The notes: generated by a model not told the origin, from the letters alone. DNA of 64,000 nucleotides from Halolamina sp. CBA1230 (GCF_002025255.2 NZ_CP054589.1:124001-188000); one strand, 5' to 3'; shown: positions 28,060 to 36,407, counted from the first letter of the stretch. Numbers and translations are program-made.

Positions 28060-29583
28060 ATGAGTCCGAGTACCCCCACCGACGACGAGGATATGGCGTA
28101 TCGAGTTGCGGCACTCCCGCTGGAGTACGGTGAGACCCGCATCAACCAACTGTTTACGCGTGGGTACAATCGATACGTCGTCGACGGCGAGGACCAACCA
28201 GAGGACCTCGTGAACGACGTCGAGCGGTTCGGGACGGCGGCGTTCAAAGAGCAGGTCCGTGTCGACGCCGCCGAGGAGCCGTTTGTCGACGAACCGGGGA
28301 CGCTGGCTGTGCTCGCGACGCTGAGTGCGATCTGTGTGAAAGCACACCCGAAGTTCGAGCACGCGTCACCACGGAACATCCAGGTGCTCTACGACATCCG
28401 GGAGCTGTACGTCAACAATCTCGCTTCCCTCATCCACGCCCACGGCGATGGGTCACTCCAGCAGGACATCGCCGACGTGCTGTACAGCAAGGAGCCCGGT
28501 GAGGATGGCCCGCATCCGGGTCGGGTCTGTACGGGCATCACGGAGATGCCGGAGTTCGGGGATGGCCTCTACCTCGAAATCCCGATGGCGGCGGCGTCAC
28601 GCAAATGCCTCGTTCGCGAGGGCGAGTCGTCGACGGGGAGTGACGATGGTGGGGAGATACTGACGCGAGTGAAAGACAACAAGCTGTACGTCCCGGTGGG
28701 TGATTTCGACAGCAAGTATCGCGACTATGCTGAGCGGGCATTCAAGAAGCTCCTGCGAGTTCAGGAGGACGGCCTTTCCGACGACCAGCTGTCGTGGTTG
28801 ACCACGAACGAGTCGGCGATTACGGAGCGAATCGACCGCTTCCTCGAGATCGGCCATCACGAGCGTATCTGGCGGAACTGGGACCGTGGGGAACGGACGA
28901 TCCGCGTCCTCCGACGGGCCCTGAGTGACGCCCCCGACGACGTCGCGCAAACGGGCGAGTTCCACACGGCGAAAGAGCTCTACCGAGCGGTCGCGGCGTA
29001 CGACGCTGAAGATGACTGGGAATTCTCCGTGACGGATTGGATTTCGAGTCCAAGCAGTCTCGCGAAGACACTGGCCGACCACGAGTCCCACTCGGCCGTC
29101 ACGATCGACCGCGACGGGCGCGTCAATACGTACCGAATCGGGCGAGCCGGAACCGGCGCCGAACAGATCGAGGTGCGAGAGATCGAGGACCTCTTCGAAC
29201 TTCCCTGTATGGCGAATATGGAGGAGCGACTGCACGAGAAGAAGCCGGTTCGGAAGGATCTCTACAACTTCGCGCGGATGGTGATGTGGCTCCCGCAGTA
29301 CCAAGACAGCAGCCTCGACGAGATAGTCGCGGACCTCAAGGATGTTTTCTCCCGGTGGCCATGGTACGACGAGCAGGAGACCGAATACCAGGTCCGCTAC
29401 GAGTTCTCGAACACAATCGACGGCGACACGCCGTTGCCGATGAACTGCGATAACGACGATCTGCAGCGCTACTGCATCGGCCAAGACCAGTGTCCTTACT
29501 CGATCTGGGGTAGTCTCCCCTTCCCGGATGAGATGTACGAGCAGGTCGAGGAGGAATCAGCTGGGCCCGCTGAGCAATTCTGA
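28060..29583 (+). CDS. PriL-like primase-associated iron-sulfur protein
   Basis: 507 residues. The C-terminal part resembles the primase large-subunit Fe-S domain: ELPCMANMEERLHEK (Cys383), NFARMVMWLPQY, ETEYQVRYEF, then NCDNDDLQRYCIG and DQCPYSIW (Cys463, Cys472, Cys478). These four cysteines could hold a 4Fe-4S cluster as in PriL. The N-terminal 350 residues are helical and not recognised. It would complete a plasmid primase with the PriS-like protein at 25789; they were probably adjacent before tnpB inserted. Confidence is high that it is primase-associated, lower on the cluster. Confidence 0.75.
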   Translation: MSPSTPTDDEDMAYRVAALPLEYGETRINQLFTRGYNRYVVDGEDQPEDLVNDVERFGTAAFKEQVRVDAAEEPFVDEPGTLAVLATLSAICVKAHPKFEHASPRNIQVLYDIRELYVNNLASLIHAHGDGSLQQDIADVLYSKEPGEDGPHPGRVCTGITEMPEFGDGLYLEIPMAAASRKCLVREGESSTGSDDGGEILTRVKDNKLYVPVGDFDSKYRDYAERAFKKLLRVQEDGLSDDQLSWLTTNESAITERIDRFLEIGHHERIWRNWDRGERTIRVLRRALSDAPDDVAQTGEFHTAKELYRAVAAYDAEDDWEFSVTDWISSPSSLAKTLADHESHSAVTIDRDGRVNTYRIGRAGTGAEQIEVREIEDLFELPCMANMEERLHEKKPVRKDLYNFARMVMWLPQYQDSSLDEIVADLKDVFSRWPWYDEQETEYQVRYEFSNTIDGDTPLPMNCDNDDLQRYCIGQDQCPYSIWGSLPFPDEMYEQVEEESAGPAEQF

Positions 29584-29862
29584 ATCATAGACAACCCCGA
29601 ATCTGTGGAATCCTTAGAAAGTGATTGGTTTGGCGACTCTGCTGATAAGAGAGAGCGGATCGACCGTCGCGTTGAATCGCTAGGTACAGAGGATATATTC
29701 AGCAGGCGGTCGCCGTTCGTTTCACGTGACCGAGGTGGAACGGTGGTTCGGTAGGTGTGCAGACTCGATGAGTAGGCCAGCGTGTTCGTTATCGAACTGC
29801 CGTCACAGAGTCGACGGTGGACACCATAGGATATATGAATCGGTGAGCGGAAAGTAAAACCA

Positions 29863-30771
29863 GTGAGGACCGAGTATCAGAACCTCCTCCTGTTCGGCAT
29901 ATACAGCGTCTGTGGTGCGCTCGTCTTCGTCGGCGCGAAGCTGGGCATGCCGGACGTGCCGCCATTACTGTTCGCGGCACTCCGCCTCGATATCGCCGGC
30001 GTGGCGTTACTCGCCGTCGCCGGCTGGCGTTCGACGTACTGGCTCCCCCGCACGCGCCGCGATGTGCTCGGCGTGGGGGTCGTCGGCGTGTTCACGCTCG
30101 GTGTCATGAACGCCGTCTTGTTCGCCGGCCAGCAGTACGTCACCAGCGCCGTCGGTGCGATCGCCTACAGTTTCATGCCAGTCCTGACGACGGGATTCGC
30201 CGTCCTCCTGTTGCCGACAGCCTCGCTCGACATCGTCGACGCATTCGGCATCCTTCTTGGATTCCTTGGAGTCGGTATCGTCGCCCAGCCGTCGGCAGCA
30301 GCCATTCATGCAGACCGTCTCATCGGATTCGGACTGATGATCGGGAGCGTTGCGATATTCGCACTCGGCACCGTGCTGACCCAACGGGTGCAGCCAGCGC
30401 TTCCCCGACTCGCGCTCACCGCGTGGGGTGTGCTCCTTGCTGCGGTCGTAAACCACGGTATCGCCGTCGTCTTCGGCTATTCGCTGACCGCGATTACGTG
30501 GACGTCCACCGCCATTACTGGCGTTGTCGTTGAGAGCCTCCTCGCGACAGCCGTCTTGTACGCCGTCCATTTCGAACTCATCGACAGAATCGGGCCTGCT
30601 CGGACGAGTCTCAATTTCTATCTGCAACCAATCGTCGCAGCACCGATCGGATTGGTCCTGTTCGACAACCGATTGGCGACCGTGAGTCTGGTTGGCTTCC
30701 TCATCATCTTCGTCGGGTTCGTACTCATCGAAAGAGAAGTGATACTCAATACCTGCTACTCCGCTACGTAA
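29863..30771 (+). CDS. EamA/DMT-family transporter
   Basis: 302 residues from a GTG start with ten predicted membrane helices in two similar halves. EamA-type motifs close each half (GVGIVAQPS and GFLIIFVGFVLIEREV). The drug/metabolite transporter family exports small metabolites or amino acids; the substrate is not predictable. It is a single gene. The 279 bases before it hold no gene. Confidence 0.88.
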   Translation: MRTEYQNLLLFGIYSVCGALVFVGAKLGMPDVPPLLFAALRLDIAGVALLAVAGWRSTYWLPRTRRDVLGVGVVGVFTLGVMNAVLFAGQQYVTSAVGAIAYSFMPVLTTGFAVLLLPTASLDIVDAFGILLGFLGVGIVAQPSAAAIHADRLIGFGLMIGSVAIFALGTVLTQRVQPALPRLALTAWGVLLAAVVNHGIAVVFGYSLTAITWTSTAITGVVVESLLATAVLYAVHFELIDRIGPARTSLNFYLQPIVAAPIGLVLFDNRLATVSLVGFLIIFVGFVLIEREVILNTCYSAT

Positions 30772-31460
30772 CAACAAACTCGACCCGGATTCCATGACCG
30801 GTACGCACACCTAATTAACGGTCAATTCTCTATCGAAGGTGCGAAACAAACATCGGCAGCATTCTGCATTTATCCCCTATATTCAGCAAACCGGTTGTAT
30901 GAGTTGGGAGGATTTCAGCAGACCCACTCTCCTCAGAATATCGAGAATTATACTGCGGACTAGAATTAGGTTCTTCTGAACCCCCGTCGAGCAATTTTCA
31001 GCGGCTAACACGGCCGGAATCGAGGGAATAGGGAGTATTCCACGATTCGAGGTACCGAGCCGAAGAACCTCGAGAGATATACAACAGGTGAAGCAGGGGT
31101 TTCCGGGTATCCAGATACGTCCAAAATCGCCTTCGTTACCCCGCCGTCGAGCAATTTTTGAGGTTAAAGTATCATCTCGGAACTCGTCGAGGTACTTTCT
31201 ACATCCTCAAATCGGCCCGACGAGGTTCTCCTGCGATTTGAGGGCGTTATGTCGCCTTGCATATCGCGGTTTTGGTCCAAAGAAAGAGGCGATATGCAGT
31301 GTGCGAAGGCCGCCGGCTCTCTCAGGCCGAGGGGCCATCACAGGGGTAGCGGAACTACAAAAGTATCAGATGTAGCGCATAGGGTGAACGGGTACGTTTT
31401 GGTGGGGTCTGTTGCCCCCGCGAGGGGGTGGTGGGGCGCATCACGTGCCCCCGATAGTCG
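30772..31460. other. 689-base gap with repeats and two long dyads
   Basis: No coding sequence is convincing. CCGTCGAGCAATTTT occurs twice (about 30985 and 31143). Two dyads follow: CCTCAAATCG (31205-31214) with CGATTTGAGG (31234-31243), and TGCATATCGC (31258-31267) with GCGATATGCA (31289-31298). All four arms are perfect 10-mers. The region could be a replication origin, a regulatory zone or a structured RNA. Confidence 0.5.
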
Positions 31461-31901
31461 ATGGCTTCGGAACGACGCAGCAAGTCACGAGCAGCGCATC
31501 AGGCAGGAACTACCCCCGACGATGAGGCGCCGTGGGCGGACCTCGAGATGGCGGTTCCGACCGACCGGAATCACGCGTCGGTCGTCGCCCTCGTGGAGTG
31601 TGCCCTCGTCGAACTCACGCACGAGACCGTGGGCGCCGTCTTCGTCGCCCACCAGGTCGGGCGGTCGACGCGGACGCAGTACGTCGCCGCCGACGACGTC
31701 GGCGAGCAGTTCCAGAAGCGGCACTTCGACGACCGACTGGGCTGGCACGAGACCACCATTTCCCGACGAACTGTTCGTGACGAGCTCATCACTCAGCTCA
31801 CGCAGTCGCCTTCGACGTCGGCGGAGCGGTCAGGTGAGAAAGCAACCAGCGAGCCAGACACCTTCGTCGTGAAGCCAGTTCGAGAGCTCCGAACGCCGTA
31901 G
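31461..31901 (+). CDS. Module-2 protein, unknown (146 residues)
   Basis: A hydrophilic 146-residue protein. The core (about 40-115) has an alternating pattern: ASVVALVECALVELTHETVG, AVFVAHQVGRSTRTQYVAAD, then a basic/acidic helix with KRHFDDRLGWHETT. No known motif is seen. The C-terminal half is repeated at 53589-53804, where the N-terminal half is missing. In both copies a TTAACCAACA dyad begins about ten bases after the stop, so gene and dyad were duplicated together. Confidence 0.55.
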   Translation: MASERRSKSRAAHQAGTTPDDEAPWADLEMAVPTDRNHASVVALVECALVELTHETVGAVFVAHQVGRSTRTQYVAADDVGEQFQKRHFDDRLGWHETTISRRTVRDELITQLTQSPSTSAERSGEKATSEPDTFVVKPVRELRTP

Positions 31902-31910
31902 CGGTTAGGC

Positions 31911-31952
31911 TTAACCAACATTCCGAACCGATACCGACACAGTGTTGGTTAA
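31911..31952. repeat. Long-spaced dyad, copy 2
   Basis: TTAACCAACA at 31911-31920 and TGTTGGTTAA at 31943-31952, with a 22-base spacer. The spacer differs in only one base from that at 53814 but is unrelated to those at 14002 and 62303. It lies between the 146-residue gene and the nuclease-like gene. Confidence 0.75.
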
Positions 31953-32082
31953 CGCAGGGACTGGATCCACTCCCTCGCCCCACCCACCGCCCTGTACCTC
32001 GAGTGAGTGTATCCTGGCGGCCGGTCCGCTCGAACGGCAGTCACGACGGGTTTTATCGAGCCACTGTTCGTCGAGTGCGAGT

Positions 32083-32628
32083 ATGGTCGTCGTCGAGGAG
32101 GTCACCAAACTGAGCGAGCGCCGCACCCAAACCTCGTCCGAGGCGTTTCCGGATGATTCGTTGGCTTCGATTCGGTCGGCCGTCGAGGCCGTCCCAGCAA
32201 GCGTCTTCGACGGCTCGACGAAACACACGGAGGTCGGCGGGTTCGATGCTGCAATCGCCGACGGCCTCTCGCAGTACGAGTACGAAGGGGACGCCGCCGG
32301 CGGCTACAACCCGAACTGCAAGCTCTGGTCGCATCAGGGGTTTAACTACAGCGTCGATCTCTACGACGCCGACGCCCGCATCGCCATCGAGGTCGAGAAG
32401 AGCGAGCGGAAGAACGTCAGCGATGACCTCCTCAAGTTCCAGAAGGGGTACCGCACCCAGAAGGACGGCCGGCCAAAGATCGAGTTCGGCTGTCTGGTTG
32501 TGCCAGTAAACTATCTGGGCCGGCATAACCTGTACCAGCACAGTCTGACCAAGCTCGACTTTATGAAGGGCGTCCTGTTCATCGACGATGTCGCCGTCAT
32601 CGGCTATCGCGATCCCCGCCCGGACTAG
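32083..32628 (+). CDS. Putative restriction-endonuclease-like nuclease
   Basis: 181 residues from ATG 32083, with TTTTATC about 31 bases upstream (leaderless). The segment YSVDLYDADARIAIEVEK (Asp92, Glu103, Glu105, Lys106) fits the PD-(D/E)xK pattern, and a strand FGCLVVPVNYL follows at the expected place. BglII-like and related nucleases have this plan. No methylase gene is adjacent, so it is not a classical restriction system. In the duplicated region at 53.9 kb this gene is absent while both flanks are kept, so it behaves as an insertable cassette. Function is a hypothesis. Confidence 0.55.
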   Translation: MVVVEEVTKLSERRTQTSSEAFPDDSLASIRSAVEAVPASVFDGSTKHTEVGGFDAAIADGLSQYEYEGDAAGGYNPNCKLWSHQGFNYSVDLYDADARIAIEVEKSERKNVSDDLLKFQKGYRTQKDGRPKIEFGCLVVPVNYLGRHNLYQHSLTKLDFMKGVLFIDDVAVIGYRDPRPD

Positions 32629-32702
32629 ACGCTGTCTCTCCTGACTGTTTGTCGGCGCCAGGAGGCGTGCAGCGCGCAACAGCGTGCGCTGCGTGACTCA
32701 CC

Positions 32703-32993
32703 ATGCCGGGTCCCGACCCTCACGACGACACGAGTCGCGACTACGAACGGTTCGAGAAAGAACAGCTCGCCCAGGGCCGCGACGCCGCCGGCGGCGACAC
32801 GACGGACGTCGACGACAGGACGGCCCAGAACCTGATCAACGACCTCGTCGACGCGGACGTCGTCACTCCGGTTCCTGAAGACCACGTTCTGGTTCACGAG
32901 CCGAGCGGCGCCACGTTCGACTCGACGACACAGCTGGCCGTCTTCCACCGTGGCTGGATGGCCAACTGCGACGCCGACGGGGAGGGCAAGTGA
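32703..32993 (+). CDS. Module-2 small protein (96 residues), copy 1
   Basis: An acidic protein. It starts MPGPDPHDDTSRDYERFEKE, and a small globular part follows (about 40-85: LINDLVDADVVTPVPEDHVL, then VHEPSGATFDSTTQLAVFHR). A nearly identical copy is at 54023. The TGATG junction couples it to the zinc protein that follows. The duplication and upkeep of the frame in both copies suggest selection. Function unknown. Confidence 0.6.
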   Translation: MPGPDPHDDTSRDYERFEKEQLAQGRDAAGGDTTDVDDRTAQNLINDLVDADVVTPVPEDHVLVHEPSGATFDSTTQLAVFHRGWMANCDADGEGK

Positions 32994-33328
32994 TGCAGCA
33001 GACCCTCGTCGGCTGTGCGTTCTGCGACGCGCCGCCCGGTACCGAGACTGGCGAGGCCCACACCTGGGGGCAAGACGAGCGGATCACTCACCCGATCTGC
33101 GTCGACTGCGCGATTCAGACGGAGCCGGATCCCGACGAGCGCGATCACGTCGCCTGTGACGGCTGTGGACTAGTCGTCGACACGCTCGCAGCGCTCACGC
33201 GATTCCGGGTCGAACTGGGGCATCTGGAAGGCCCGTTGCAGTTGTGCGCCCGCTGTAGTCCGGGCGGGCTCGCGACGTACTGGACGCGCGACCTTGAGGA
33301 GCATCTCGTCGCGACGCCGGCAGAGTGA
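32993..33328 (+). CDS. Eight-cysteine zinc protein, intact copy
   Basis: 111 residues with four CxxC knuckles: GCAFCDAPPG, HPICVDCAIQ, HVACDGCGLV and QLCARCSPGG. These can form two zinc sites. Such small zinc proteins often bind nucleic acid or act as adaptors in haloarchaea. This is the only intact copy; damaged copies lie at 49540 (nonsense codon) and 55894 (no start). It begins in a one-base overlap with the previous gene. Confidence 0.65.
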   Translation: MQQTLVGCAFCDAPPGTETGEAHTWGQDERITHPICVDCAIQTEPDPDERDHVACDGCGLVVDTLAALTRFRVELGHLEGPLQLCARCSPGGLATYWTRDLEEHLVATPAE

Positions 33329-33377
33329 CCCAAACACTCTTTACTGATTCGCTGTAAACTGTAACCAAGACCGAATC

Positions 33378-33959
33378 GTGTCACGCACCTCAAACCGCAC
33401 CGACGGCGACATCGTCTAGGATTTCCTCTCGGTCGCGGACCTCCTCGAAGAGCCACAGCTCGCCCAGCTGTACGCGTACCTCGCTCGGGAGGGCGAGGCG
33501 ACCGTCCAGGACGTGATGGACGACCTTGAGCTCGCTCAGGGAACCGCCTACAGCTACGTCAACCGGCTCGTCGACGCCGGCGTCGTCGACGTCACCAACG
33601 ACGAACAGCCACGCCGGTACGGTGCTCGGGAGATCGACCTAACCGTGACAACGACCGCGGGCGACCGCGAGTACACGATCACGCCGGCGCTGATCGACGC
33701 CGTCGGCCGCCGCGAGACGGACGCCGACATCGACACCTACATCGACCGCCACGGCGTCGCCGGCCTCGCGACCGCGCTCACCTACGCGGTTGCTCGGGAG
33801 CGTGGCGAGGTGACCCACCGCCTGATGGCCGAGGATCTGGACGTCTCGCCGCTGGCTGCGGAGATGATCCTCCAGGCGCTCCGCCCCGTCGTCCACGAAC
33901 ATTACGAAATCGAGGAGGCTGGAGCGGGACTCGACGAGCTGGACGTCGACGAGTCCTGA
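33378..33959 (+). pseudogene. HTH regulator with an in-frame amber codon
   Basis: From GTG 33378 the frame meets TAG at 33417, then continues without a break to 33959 as a winged-helix protein similar to the gene at 35134 (VADLLEEPQLAQLYAYLARE, then a C-terminal domain DREYTITPALIDAVGR). A start at 33513 would remove the first HTH helices. The paralogue at 35134 has no stop there and is followed by a PIN-domain gene; here that partner is missing. A nonsense mutation after loss of the toxin is the simplest reading. Confidence 0.6.
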
Positions 33960-34041
33960 AGCGAGCGGCAGATCACGACTTGGCAACCCTTCCACCGCGC
34001 CTCTGTTGAAGTTCTTAACCCGTCACAGATTTGCGGCCGAT

Positions 34042-34070
34042 CGGTAAGTGTAGGAGAACTATTGACTGAG
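34042..34070. promoter_or_regulatory. Shared upstream dyad, site 1
   Basis: CGGTAAGTGTAG ... ATTGACTGAGG, a degenerate member of the CRGTAAGTACAG family, 43-70 bases before the ATG at 34112. Better members are at 34384, 35057 and 51423. It may be an operator. Confidence 0.35.
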
Positions 34071-34111
34071 GCAGAAAATAGTTATCAACGGGCAGAACAT
34101 ATTAACAGACA

Positions 34112-34309
34112 ATGGACTCATATCTCAAATTCACTCTCATTGCTTTAGCGAGCATACTGATTGGGATTCCGTTATGGACAGCCATCTTTGCTCCCGAACA
34201 ACTGTCCGTCACAATATTCACGGAATTAGGATTCTGGATACCAGCAGTGATTGGAATGGCTCTTCTGCTGTTCGGATTTTGGGCTGGCCAGCGAATGGAC
34301 ATTACTTAG
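34112..34309 (+). CDS. 65-residue membrane protein
   Basis: Two membrane helices (FTLIALASILIGIPLWTAIF and LGFWIPAVIGMALLLFGFWA) joined by a short outside loop. It is short, AT-richer than its neighbours and has a CRGTAAG-type element upstream. I recognise no family. It could be a holin-like or immunity-type peptide, but nothing proves this. Confidence 0.5.
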   Translation: MDSYLKFTLIALASILIGIPLWTAIFAPEQLSVTIFTELGFWIPAVIGMALLLFGFWAGQRMDIT

Positions 34310-34383
34310 TTCGCATACCTTCTGAGCAGCTGTTTCACACTAACTCAGGTGGTGAGAACTCGCCTCGATGTAGTGAGTCGCAT

Positions 34384-34411
34384 CAGTAAGTACAGAGCAA
34401 CCGTTTACTGA
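34384..34411. promoter_or_regulatory. Shared upstream dyad, site 2
   Basis: CAGTAAGTACAG ... TTTACTGA contains the inverted pair CAGTAA/TTACTG. It lies about 65-92 bases before the ATG at 34476, above a TATA-like ATTTATAAA (about 34460). Confidence 0.45.
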
Positions 34412-34475
34412 ATCACAACGGGGTATAAGTCAGGAACACCCTTTCATTTATTCCGTTCTATTTATAAATTGGAAT

Positions 34476-34982
34476 ATGGATTCGATGGGCCGCCGGTCAG
34501 CCATTCAGAAGTTCCCTGCTCTCGTTGTAGTCTCAATAGGAGGTTGCCTTGGAGATACCCCACCTTCTTCGACAGGCCCTCCTACCGAATCAAATCCAGT
34601 AAGGACGATTGGCCCGACTCAAACAGAGGGTAGTCTAATTGAAGTCTCTATGGGAAACACTTCTCTGGACGATATAGAGCAGGAATTGAGAAGGACTGTT
34701 TCAAACCGAACAGACTGTATCGTTGAGAAAATCCCTATCCAACCGTACGATTCGGGGATATTAGTAACCACCCGGACAATTGTACCGTCGATTGACAATG
34801 CGGATATTGAATTTCCTTCTCCCTCATATGACCTTATGAAAAAGGTCGCACCGAGCTCAATTATCGTCACTTCTGCAAGCGATTCACCGGATACAGAGGA
34901 TGAGTATCCTGTCTATATCAAAGCCATTCTTCAGAAAGAAGAACGCGAAGAAATCATTCCTCGTATGAGTGATTCGTGTTAG
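34476..34982 (+). CDS. Small lipoprotein
   Basis: 168 residues. The start MDSMGRRSAIQKFPALVVVS leads to a lipobox IGGC with Cys at about 24. A Pro/Ser/Thr-rich linker follows, then a beta-rich domain of about 110 residues (ISLDD-type turns, DSGILVTTRTIVPS). The RR pair suggests Tat export. The gene is clearly AT-richer than the surroundings and is enclosed by direct repeats, so it was probably acquired separately. Function unknown. Confidence 0.55.
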   Translation: MDSMGRRSAIQKFPALVVVSIGGCLGDTPPSSTGPPTESNPVRTIGPTQTEGSLIEVSMGNTSLDDIEQELRRTVSNRTDCIVEKIPIQPYDSGILVTTRTIVPSIDNADIEFPSPSYDLMKKVAPSSIIVTSASDSPDTEDEYPVYIKAILQKEEREEIIPRMSDSC

Positions 34983-35056
34983 GTGCGCAATCCTCCTTAG
35001 CGGCTGTTTCACACCAACTCAGGTGGTGAGAACCAGCCTCGACGTGGCGCATCGTT

Positions 35057-35084
35057 CGGAAAGTACAGTACGGCTGCTTACCGA
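35057..35084. promoter_or_regulatory. Shared upstream dyad, site 3
   Basis: CGGAAAGTACAG ... GCTTACCGA, an imperfect dyad 50-77 bases before the ATG at 35134, which encodes an HTH protein. It is the likely operator of the regulator/PIN operon. Confidence 0.5.
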
Positions 35085-35133
35085 ACGACAGGCCCCACAA
35101 GCGTTATTACACAATACACAAATTATAGATTGT

Positions 35134-35715
35134 ATGTCGAAGGCTGTGGGAGATCCTGAACGTGCGATGAACGGGTTCATGTCGGTGGCTCAGCTGCTGG
35201 AAGAGCCTCGGCTGGCTCGGCTCTACACGTTCATTCTACGGGAGGGTGAAGTGACAATTGACGACACCACCGACCAGCTGGAGATGCCTCGTTCGACTGC
35301 CTATTCCGATACGAGCACCTTGGTCGACCTCGGCGTTCTCACGCGTGACGACGACCGGAAAACCCACATCTACACCGCAGTTCCGATTACGCTCACTGCG
35401 AATCTCGACGGCGACGAGTACACGATTACACCGACGTTCATCGAGGCGTTCGGACGTGCTCCTCGTGATCAGGATCTTGACCTCCTCCTCGAACGATATG
35501 GTCTCGGAAAGCTCGCTGCAGCACTCACGTACGCAATACCCTACACGGAGGGAGAGATGTCGGAACGGGTAGCTGCTCGAGAACTCGAACTCCAGTCCGC
35601 GTTCGCGATTGCCGTCCTCCAGGCACTCCGGGAGGTCGTTCTCGATATGGAAGCCCACGATCCGTATTTCGAGGAGATACGCAACGCCCGCGAGACGCCG
35701 CCCGAGGACGCCTGA
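35134..35715 (+). CDS. Winged-helix regulator, antitoxin-like
   Basis: 193 residues from ATG 35134; TTATTA (35104) is about 30 bases upstream. Residues about 18-85 form a winged HTH (FILREGEVTIDDTTDQLEMP, RSTAYSDTSTLVDLGVLTRD). The C-terminal domain (about 95-180) begins DGDEYTITPTFIEAFGRAPR and is shared with the pseudogene at 33378 and the fragment at 50973. A PIN-domain gene follows after ten bases, so the pair looks like a toxin-antitoxin operon in which this protein is repressor and antitoxin. Confidence 0.72.
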   Translation: MSKAVGDPERAMNGFMSVAQLLEEPRLARLYTFILREGEVTIDDTTDQLEMPRSTAYSDTSTLVDLGVLTRDDDRKTHIYTAVPITLTANLDGDEYTITPTFIEAFGRAPRDQDLDLLLERYGLGKLAAALTYAIPYTEGEMSERVAARELELQSAFAIAVLQALREVVLDMEAHDPYFEEIRNARETPPEDA

Positions 35716-35725
35716 GGGCTAATAA

Positions 35726-36256
35726 ATGAGTGAGTTGTACGACCCGCCGCGAGAGCCGGCAGCGATCGTCGCAGACACCGGCCTCTTCGTGGCCTGTGGC
35801 CGACAGCAGAACAATAAGTACGCCGCGCTCGAACGCTTCGTCCGACGAAACGGCCTCACCCTTCTCATCCCGGAACGCATCTACGAAGAGCTTGGAGGCG
35901 CCCCAGATCGCAGTACACCGGGACAAACACCAATCGACAGCGCAATCGACAGCGGGTGGGTCACCGTTGCGGATCCTCTGGATTACAGTAATAGCACAGT
36001 TGCCACAGTGATGGACGACGTCCGGGGGCGTATTGCGAGCGGCTCGAACCGTCCTGAAGACACCATTGAGAAAGCCGACACTGCACTTGCAGCGGTGACT
36101 GTACAGTTGTTGGATAGCGGATCAGCAGCGTTTGCGTACCTCATTACGACGGACGTCGATGCAGGAGAGGCGACCGTTTCTGCCCTCGAAGCACACGGGT
36201 TTGGGGAACAGGTAGAATTCGTAGATGGCTTCGATCTGATTAACGAAATCACGTAA
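35726..36256 (+). CDS. PIN-domain protein (VapC-like toxin)
   Basis: 176 residues. The PIN signature is visible: AAIVADTGLFVACG (first Asp, about residue 17), a Glu in IYEELGG, IEKADTALAAVTVQLL (Glu and Asp), and LITTDVDAGEATV (Asp). PIN proteins of the VapC type are Mg-dependent RNases that cut tRNA or rRNA. The HTH gene before it is the expected partner. The frame is intact. Confidence 0.7.
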   Translation: MSELYDPPREPAAIVADTGLFVACGRQQNNKYAALERFVRRNGLTLLIPERIYEELGGAPDRSTPGQTPIDSAIDSGWVTVADPLDYSNSTVATVMDDVRGRIASGSNRPEDTIEKADTALAAVTVQLLDSGSAAFAYLITTDVDAGEATVSALEAHGFGEQVEFVDGFDLINEIT

Positions 36257-36344
36257 TACGCAACCCCACTTTCCGGTTGTTCCACTGCAGTTCATGCCGA
36301 CCTATTTTGATTTCAACAGGGGTCCAACCCTCCATTCACCATCG

Positions 36345-36403
36345 ATGTGCAGGCTCTGCACATTCGGCGAAACAGTTTTCCGCCTATGTGCAGAACGTGC
36401 ACA
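36345..36403. promoter_or_regulatory. Two palindromic operators before the RHH antitoxin, copy 1
   Basis: ATGTGCAG-GCT-CTGCACAT (36345-36363) is a perfect 8+3+8 palindrome. TGTGCA-GAACG-TGCACA (36387-36403) is a perfect 6+5+6 palindrome ending five bases before the start at 36408. Both contain TGTGCA. A pair of such boxes is typical for an RHH repressor that binds as a tetramer. Copy 2 keeps the second box at 57062-57084. Confidence 0.65.
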
Positions 36404-36407
36404 CAGG

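Larger units (their letters stand above)
34326..35068. repeat. About 70-bp direct repeats around a lipoprotein gene
   Basis: The text GCAGCTGTTTCACACTAACT ... GTAAGTACAG (34326-34395) returns as GCGGCTGTTTCACACCAACT ... AAAGTACAG (35000-35068), mostly identical. The 674-base unit between them holds only the lipoprotein gene. It looks like an insertion or unequal-exchange unit that left a duplicated upstream region in front of both the lipoprotein gene and the regulator gene at 35134. Confidence 0.6.

Noticed and set aside
14193-29583. A relaxase (His-hydrophobic-His motif) in the transfer operon
   Set aside because: No HUH motif was seen in any operon protein; the coupling protein's tail is the only nuclease-like candidate.
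33996-34016. CCTCTGTTGAAGTTCTTAAC here and GCTCTGTTGAAACCCTTAC at about 51383, similar to the IS5-type terminal repeat
   Set aside because: Only about ten bases match, there is no partner repeat or target duplication, and the two places are copies of each other after the HTH gene.
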